From assembly GCF_034377285.1 (NCBI RefSeq), contig NZ_CP139715.1, forward strand, positions 372,001 through 436,000: DNA of 64,000 nucleotides. Direction: 5' to 3'. This stretch comes from Thalassobaculum sp. OXR-137. GTDB taxonomy: Bacteria > Pseudomonadota > Alphaproteobacteria > Thalassobaculales > Thalassobaculaceae. Positions 59,648 through 64,000 of the stretch are shown here, piece after piece; positions within the stretch are counted from its first letter, which is position 1, and the number at the start of each line of letters is the position of its first letter. A program made the position numbers and the translations under genes. Under the pieces are notes generated by a model, which saw nothing but the letters and a program-made list of their open reading frames with translations, did not search any database and had not been told where the DNA came from.

Positions 59648-60382
59648 ATGGACCTTCTTGCCGATCCCACCGTCTGGGCCAGCTTCCTCACCCTGACCCT
59701 GATGGAGATCGTGCTCGGCATCGACAACGTCGTGTTCGTCTCGATCATCGCCAACCGGCTGCCGGAGCAGCAGCGGGCCATGGGCCGCACGATCGGACTG
59801 GCCGGCGCCCTGGTGATGCGCATCGCTCTGCTCTTCGCCATCACCTGGGTGATCGGGCTGACGGCGGTGGCCTTCACGTTCCAGGACATGGACCTGTCCT
59901 GGCGCGATCTGATCCTGATGGTCGGCGGCGCCTTCCTGCTCGCGAAGGCCACGCTGGAGATCCACAAGACCGTCGAGGGCGACGAGGAGGATCAGGGCCC
60001 CAAGGCCACCGTCTCGGCGGGCTTCACCAGCGTGATCGTCCAGATCATGGCGCTCGACATGGTGTTCAGCGTCGATTCCATCCTGACCGCCATCGGCATG
60101 GTCGAGCATATCGAGGTGATGATCGCCGCGGTGGTGGTGTCGATCGGCGTGATGATGGCCGCATCCGGGTTCATCGCGGACTTCATCCACAAGCATCCGA
60201 CCTCGAAGATGCTGGCGCTGTCGTTCCTGATGCTGATCGGCGTGGCGCTGGTGGCCGACGGACTCCATTTCCACATCCCGCGCGGCTACCTCTACGCGGC
60301 CATCGGTTTCTCCGTCGCCGTCGAGGCGCTCAACCAATTGGCGCGCCGCAACCGACACAAGCTTAAGACTTTAAAACCTTAA
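59648..60382 (+). CDS. TerC family integral membrane protein
   Basis: The 244-residue protein has seven or so hydrophobic segments and the TerC acidic motifs EIVLGIDNVVFVSIIANRLP and MALDMVFSVDSILTAIGMVE. A histidine-containing C-terminal segment (LHFHIPRGYLY) is also typical. TerC-family proteins act in metal export (often manganese) or membrane metallation. ATG 59648; weak SD. Confidence 0.93.
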   Translation: MDLLADPTVWASFLTLTLMEIVLGIDNVVFVSIIANRLPEQQRAMGRTIGLAGALVMRIALLFAITWVIGLTAVAFTFQDMDLSWRDLILMVGGAFLLAKATLEIHKTVEGDEEDQGPKATVSAGFTSVIVQIMALDMVFSVDSILTAIGMVEHIEVMIAAVVVSIGVMMAASGFIADFIHKHPTSKMLALSFLMLIGVALVADGLHFHIPRGYLYAAIGFSVAVEALNQLARRNRHKLKTLKP

Positions 60383-60401
60383 AGTCGCCGAAATCCCCGT
60401 C

Positions 60402-60635
60402 CTAGAAGAACGTCCACTCCCCCGTCAGGTCGTGGATCCGGACCAGCGCGACCGCATAGGCCAGCGCCACGACGCCGGCTGCAAGCGGTCCGAGCATAGG
60501 CATTCCGCCGCCTGCGAGCATTTCCCACCCCAGCGCCGCCAGGGCCAGGGGTGCACCCAGCCATGTCGCGATCCGAAGCCGTCTGCGGGCCACGATCTCG
60601 GCATGACGGCGACGTGTGAACACTCTCCGTTTCAT
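60402..60635 (-). CDS. Small two-helix membrane protein
   Basis: A 77-residue protein with a basic N-terminus (MKRRVFTRRRHAEIVARRRL) and two hydrophobic helices (about 24-42 and 45-66), ending GEWTFF. Positive-inside rule places the N-terminus in the cytoplasm. It converges with terC (20 bp apart). No family recognised. Confidence 0.7.
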   Translation of the reverse strand: MKRRVFTRRRHAEIVARRRLRIATWLGAPLALAALGWEMLAGGGMPMLGPLAAGVVALAYAVALVRIHDLTGEWTFF

Positions 60636-60705
60636 GCCTTCTGCCTTTCGATCTGAAACAAAAATTTCTATTGCACATTACAGAAACAACGCCTAAGTTA
60701 GAAGT

Positions 60706-60807
60706 GCTTTCGGATCGGGGCACGTCCCCCTCTCCCCACCTGATGCCCGGTTCGGATAGCGAGTAACGGAAGGCCTGGAGATCCGTCTCCAGGCCTTCAC
60801 TCGTTTT
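60706..60807 (+). ncRNA. Candidate small RNA with promoter and intrinsic terminator
   Basis: In the 273-bp space between convergent/divergent genes, TTGCAC (60,671-60,676) and TAAGTT (60,694-60,699) at exactly 17-bp spacing form a sigma70-type promoter. About 65-100 bp downstream a perfect 12-bp stem (AAGGCCTGGAGA / TCTCCAGGCCTT, 60,770-60,797, loop TCCG) is followed by a T-run at 60,803-60,807. The transcript of about 100 nt has no ORF, and its C-rich segment CCCCCTCTCCCCACC could pair with Shine-Dalgarno sequences, as in known alphaproteobacterial anti-SD sRNAs. Confidence 0.6.
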
Positions 60808-60908
60808 TGGGGCATTTTCAAACACTTGTTGTTCACCTCCGTCCGGCGATTTTGGGTGAGCCGAGGGGGTGTCTGGCCTAGATTGGCGGGCCCGCCCCAG
60901 CCTGGCCG

Positions 60909-62252
60909 ATGGTGATTTTGTCCTCGTCCCCCTTCCTTCGACGCACCGATCTGGTTTCGATCTGGTCACTCGCCTGGCCGTTGATTCTTTCCAACCTTAC
61001 CGTGCCGCTGGTCGGCGCCGTCTCCACCGGAGTCATCGGCCATCTGGACGACCCGGCCTATCTCGGCGGCGTGGCGCTGGGGACGCTGATATTCACCTAT
61101 GTCTACTGGGCCTTCGGCTTCCTGCGCATGGGCACGACCGGCCTCGCCTCCCAGGCGCACGGGGCCCAGGCGGTGGACGAGGTCCGGGCGGTGCTCGCCC
61201 GGGCGCTCATCCTGGCGGCCGTCTTCGGCGGGCTGCTCACCCTGTTCAGGGGCCCCATCGGCACGGCAGGCCTGTCCCTGCTGGAAGGCAGCACCGCGGT
61301 CCAGAGCCATGCCCGGGACTATTTCGAGATCCGGATCCTGGCCGCCGTCCCGGCCCTGGCCAACATCGCCCTGCTCGGCTGGTTCCTCGGCCTGCAGAAC
61401 ACCCGCTACGGCCTGATCCAGCAGGTGGTGATCAACGGCATCAACATCCTGCTCTCCGTCGTCCTGGTCTTCGGCGCCGGCCTGGATGTGGAAGGCGTGG
61501 CCTGGGCGGCCGTGCTCGGCCAGACCGCCGGTCTGGTCGTCGCCCTGGTCCTGGCCCGACGGCTGCTGCGCCAGATCGGCGGGCGCTTCGAGCGCGACCG
61601 GATCTTCAGCCTGACCCCGATCAAGGCCATGGTGGCGGTCAACCGGGACATCTTCATCCGCACCGTCTGTGTGCTGACCGGCACCGCCTTCTTCATGGAC
61701 CGCTCCGCCGCCCTCGGCGAGGTGGCGCTGGCCGCCAACGCCGTGCTCATGGTGTTCCAGACCCTCTCGGCCTATGCCATGGACGGCTTCGCCCAGGCGA
61801 CCGAGGCCATCGTCGGCAAGGCGATCGGCGCCCGCGACCGGCTCCGGCTCGACATCGCCGCCCGCGCCGGCACGGTCTGCGCCCTGGCGGTGGCCGTCGT
61901 CGCGGCGGCGATCTATACGCTGTTCGGCGGGCTGATCATTGAGCTGCTGACGGGGATCGACAGCGTGCGCCGGGAAGCCGACGCCCATCTGATCTGGGCG
62001 ATCCTGCTGCCGCTCGCCTCCATCTGGGCCTTTCAGCTCGACGGCATCTTCATCGGCGCCACCCGCACGGCGGAGATGCGCAACGCCATGATCGCCTCGC
62101 TGATCGCCTTCGTCGCCGCCGGCCTGCCGCTGGTCGACCTGTTCGGCAATGACGGGCTGTGGGGCGCCTATGTCGCCTTCATGGGGGCGCGGGCGGTGAC
62201 CTTGTACCTCTACTACCCCCGGGTCCAGGCCATGGCCGGCCCGCGACCCTGA
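60909..62252 (+). CDS. MATE-family transporter, DinF-like
   Basis: A 447-residue protein with twelve hydrophobic segments: LAWPLILSNLTVPLVGAVST, FLRMGTTGLASQAHGAQAVD and AYAMDGFAQATEAIVGKAIG. These fit the DinF branch of MATE exporters. Substrate unknown. It is unrelated in detail to the MATE gene at 37,957. The start at 60,909 may be slightly early. Confidence 0.93.
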   Translation: MVILSSSPFLRRTDLVSIWSLAWPLILSNLTVPLVGAVSTGVIGHLDDPAYLGGVALGTLIFTYVYWAFGFLRMGTTGLASQAHGAQAVDEVRAVLARALILAAVFGGLLTLFRGPIGTAGLSLLEGSTAVQSHARDYFEIRILAAVPALANIALLGWFLGLQNTRYGLIQQVVINGINILLSVVLVFGAGLDVEGVAWAAVLGQTAGLVVALVLARRLLRQIGGRFERDRIFSLTPIKAMVAVNRDIFIRTVCVLTGTAFFMDRSAALGEVALAANAVLMVFQTLSAYAMDGFAQATEAIVGKAIGARDRLRLDIAARAGTVCALAVAVVAAAIYTLFGGLIIELLTGIDSVRREADAHLIWAILLPLASIWAFQLDGIFIGATRTAEMRNAMIASLIAFVAAGLPLVDLFGNDGLWGAYVAFMGARAVTLYLYYPRVQAMAGPRP

Positions 62253-62311
62253 CCTCCCGGGCCGGATGTGCTAAGCCCTGGGGCGATCCCAATCACCGTG
62301 AGGAGGCCATT

Positions 62312-62767
62312 GTGACCCTGTCCGTCTATCTGTCCGGCGAGATCCATACCGACTGGCGCGACGTCATCGAGAAGGGCGCGCGGGCCGCCGGCCTGGATGT
62401 CGAGTTTTCCGCCCCGGTCACCGACCACGACGCCAGCGACGATTGCGGCGTGGCGATCCTCGGCGCGGAGGAGAAGGGATTCTGGAAGGACCACAAGGGC
62501 GCCAAGCTGAATGCGATCCGCACCCGCACCCTGATCGAGCAGGCCGACGTTGTCGTCGTGCGCTTCGGCGAGAAGTACAAGCAGTGGAACGCGGCCTTCG
62601 ACGCCGGCTACGCGGCGGCCCTCGGCACGCCGCTGGTGGTGCTGCACGCCCCGGAGCACACCCACGCCCTGAAGGAGGTCGACGGCGCCGCCCTGGCGGT
62701 GGCAGAGACGCCGGAGCAGGTGGTCGACATCCTGCGCTACGTGCTGACCGGCAAGCTGCCGGGGTAA
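62312..62767 (+). CDS. YtoQ family protein
   Basis: The 151-residue protein reads MTLSVYLSGEIHTDWRDVIE, SAPVTDHDASDDCG, and KYKQWNAAFDAGYAAALGTP, as in the YtoQ family, distantly similar to nucleoside 2-deoxyribosyltransferases. Function uncharacterised. GTG 62312 is preceded by GAGGAGG at 6 nt. Confidence 0.9.
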   Translation: MTLSVYLSGEIHTDWRDVIEKGARAAGLDVEFSAPVTDHDASDDCGVAILGAEEKGFWKDHKGAKLNAIRTRTLIEQADVVVVRFGEKYKQWNAAFDAGYAAALGTPLVVLHAPEHTHALKEVDGAALAVAETPEQVVDILRYVLTGKLPG

Positions 62768-62794
62768 CAGAACAGAACCTTCTCCGTTCCCTTC

Positions 62795-62885
62795 TCACAC
62801 TCCCCGGACTTGTTCCGGGGCGAGGCGTCCTCCTGATGGGCGCGAGAGATCTGGTCTCACCCCGGAACAAGTCCGGGGAGTGTGA
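62795..62885. repeat. REP-like inverted-repeat element 7 (30-bp arms, one mismatch)
   Basis: Arms 62,795-62,824 and 62,856-62,885, of the CACTCCCCGGAC subtype as in element 3, between convergent genes. Likely also acts as a terminator. Confidence 0.95.
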
Positions 62886-62919
62886 AAGTGTAAATGAGAG
62901 GTTGGAGTGAGCGAGGCCG

Positions 62920-63495
62920 TCACCCCGGGATCAGGATCGCCGCCAGCACCGCGTTGAACACCAGGCTGCCGATCACCAGGCCCACGGCCGCGCCATAGGT
63001 GATGTCCAGCGACAGCCGCAGGATCTGAGCCCGCAGCCACAGCGCCGCGCCGAAGGATCCGACCGTCAGGATCTTGCCGAGGGACCCGGGCAGCATGTCC
63101 GCGGTCTCCAGGCCGATGCAGACGAACTGGACCACAACGGTGGGCAGGGACGACCAGAATTCCGGGATCATGTAGTCGTAGTAGCGCTCCGACCGGTCGA
63201 GCGACGGCAGCACGTAATGGGCGGCCAGGGCGTAGCCGTACCAGGCGATCACCACCGTGAGCCCGACCATGACCAACTGCCCGAAGGACAGCGGTGCGTC
63301 GACGGCCGCCGACTGGATGAGGAAGATCAGCAGGTTCAGCGGCAGCACCGCCGCCAGGACCCAGCAGGACCGCCAGAAGGCGCCCTCACCCGCCCCGAAA
63401 TAGCTCAGACCGCCCTTGTCGCCCAGCAGCAGGCGCCAGGTTCCATAGACGGAGGCCGCGATCTCCGACTGGCTGGGGATCGGCGGCAAGGCCAT
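62920..63495 (-). CDS. Yip1-like integral membrane protein
   Basis: A 191-residue protein with five hydrophobic segments (WVLAAVLPLNLLIFLIQSAA; LVMVGLTVVIAWYGYALAAH; and three more) resembling Yip1-type small membrane proteins of alphaproteobacteria. Function unknown. It is 4 nt downstream of dapE on the same strand and may be cotranscribed. Confidence 0.7.
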   Translation of the reverse strand: MALPPIPSQSEIAASVYGTWRLLLGDKGGLSYFGAGEGAFWRSCWVLAAVLPLNLLIFLIQSAAVDAPLSFGQLVMVGLTVVIAWYGYALAAHYVLPSLDRSERYYDYMIPEFWSSLPTVVVQFVCIGLETADMLPGSLGKILTVGSFGAALWLRAQILRLSLDITYGAAVGLVIGSLVFNAVLAAILIPG

Positions 63496-63499
63496 GACC

Positions 63500-64000
63500 C
63501 TAACGACCCAGCGCGCGGTTCAGCACGTCCGCGTAGATATCGGTGAGCGTGCGGATATCGGCGACGGCCACATGCTCGTCGACCTTGTGCATGGTCTGGC
63601 CGACCAGCCCGAACTCCACCACCGGGCAGAGCCGCTTGATGAAGCGGGCGTCAGAGGTGCCGCCGGTGGTGCTGAGCTCCGGGCGGCGGCCGGTCACGGC
63701 GAAGGTGGCGTCCGAGATCAGATCCGAGAGCGCCCCGGGTTCGGTGACGAAACTCTCGCCCGAGCATTCCGTCGTCATCTCGTAGCGCACGCCCTTCTGG
63801 TCGAAGCTGCCCCGGAACATCTTCTCCAGCGACTCCGCGGAATGGGCGTCGTTGAAGCGCACGTTGAAGGTGGCGCGCGCCTCCGCCGGGATGACGTTGG
63901 TCGCCGGGTTGCCGACATCGATGGTGGTCACCGACAGGGTGGTCGGCGGGAAATGCGCCGTGCCCTCGTCCAGGGTGCCGTGGGCGAAGGGCTCCAGCAG
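63500..64000 (-). CDS. dapE: Succinyl-diaminopimelate desuccinylase, partial (C-terminal part)
   Basis: About 166 residues of the C-terminal half run to the right window edge. It includes [20 protein letters not shown] (dimerisation lid region), [20 protein letters not shown] and [20 protein letters not shown], characteristic of DapE, a zinc M20 peptidase-fold enzyme of lysine/meso-DAP synthesis. The catalytic N-terminal half lies outside the window. Confidence 0.92.
   Translation of the reverse strand: MLEPFAHGTLDEGTAHFPPTTLSVTTIDVGNPATNVIPAEARATFNVRFNDAHSAESLEKMFRGSFDQKGVRYEMTTECSGESFVTEPGALSDLISDATFAVTGRRPELSTTGGTSDARFIKRLCPVVEFGLVGQTMHKVDEHVAVADIRTLTDIYADVLNRALGR

Noticed and set aside
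1-64000. tRNA or rRNA genes
   Set aside because: None recognised by eye in the intergenic spaces; the spaces are small and are explained by repeats or regulatory sites. A covariance search could still find a missed one.

Overview
The window is GC-rich and reads as an alphaproteobacterium. The host genes (pseudaminic-acid genes, a NifU-like/SufE pair, DUF465, CobU, LeuCD, DapE) and the REP-like intergenic palindromes fit a Rhodospirillales-type, possibly marine, bacterium. No rRNA, tRNA or other phylogenetic marker is present, so the genus is not assigned.

Positions 1 to about 35,038 are one Mu-like transposable prophage in reverse orientation. It runs off the left edge, so its distal tail genes and second end are not seen. 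From the right: a candidate transposase-binding end (34,920-35,038), a possible lysogenic-conversion gene for a secreted protein (33,815), the repressor (33,092, + strand), an operator region, Ner (32,922), then a leftward early block. That block holds a ParB-like protein, an MT-A70 methyltransferase, MuA transposase, MuB ATPase, DUF3164, GemA, an orphan DnaA domain-IV protein and several small proteins. Two small genes (30,731 and 32,246) lie on the + strand against the early operon. A Mor/C-type activator (22,475-22,879) precedes the late region: M15 endolysin, holin-like membrane protein, terminase, portal, MuF with a toxin-like C-terminus, protease/scaffold, decoration protein and capsid. 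A lambda-like non-contractile tail module follows (terminator, tube, frameshifted chaperones, 1920-residue tape measure, tail-tip protein). So the head is Mu-like and the tail is siphovirus-like.

The regulatory logic can be read in the DNA. The same 23-bp palindrome (arms GGTGACA/TGTCACC) occurs twice, just upstream of the endolysin operon and just upstream of the protease/scaffold gene. These are the positions of the C-activated promoters Plys and PI in Mu. The second copy borders a 487-bp non-coding gap at the place where Mu carries its central strong gyrase site. Most late genes are packed with ATGA stop/start overlaps, which suggests translational coupling.

From 35,038 to 64,000 is host chromosome: hisC-type aminotransferase; DHA2 and MATE exporters; Fe-S assembly (NifU-like, SufE); D-threonine aldolase-like enzyme; DUF465; amidase plus DUF2848; EamA permease; a pseudaminic-acid block (TPR glycosyltransferase, pseI, pseG, pseH-like, pseF-like, methylase) probably serving flagellin or surface glycosylation; TauE/SafE permease; 2-hydroxyacid dehydrogenase; gamma-glutamyltransferase; a DUF35/thiolase-like pair followed by cobU; leuC-leuD; TerC; a second MATE protein; YtoQ; a membrane protein; and the C-terminal part of dapE at the right edge. 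At least seven long inverted-repeat (REP-like) elements sit between host genes and none was seen in the prophage. A candidate small RNA with a promoter and terminator lies at 60,706-60,807.
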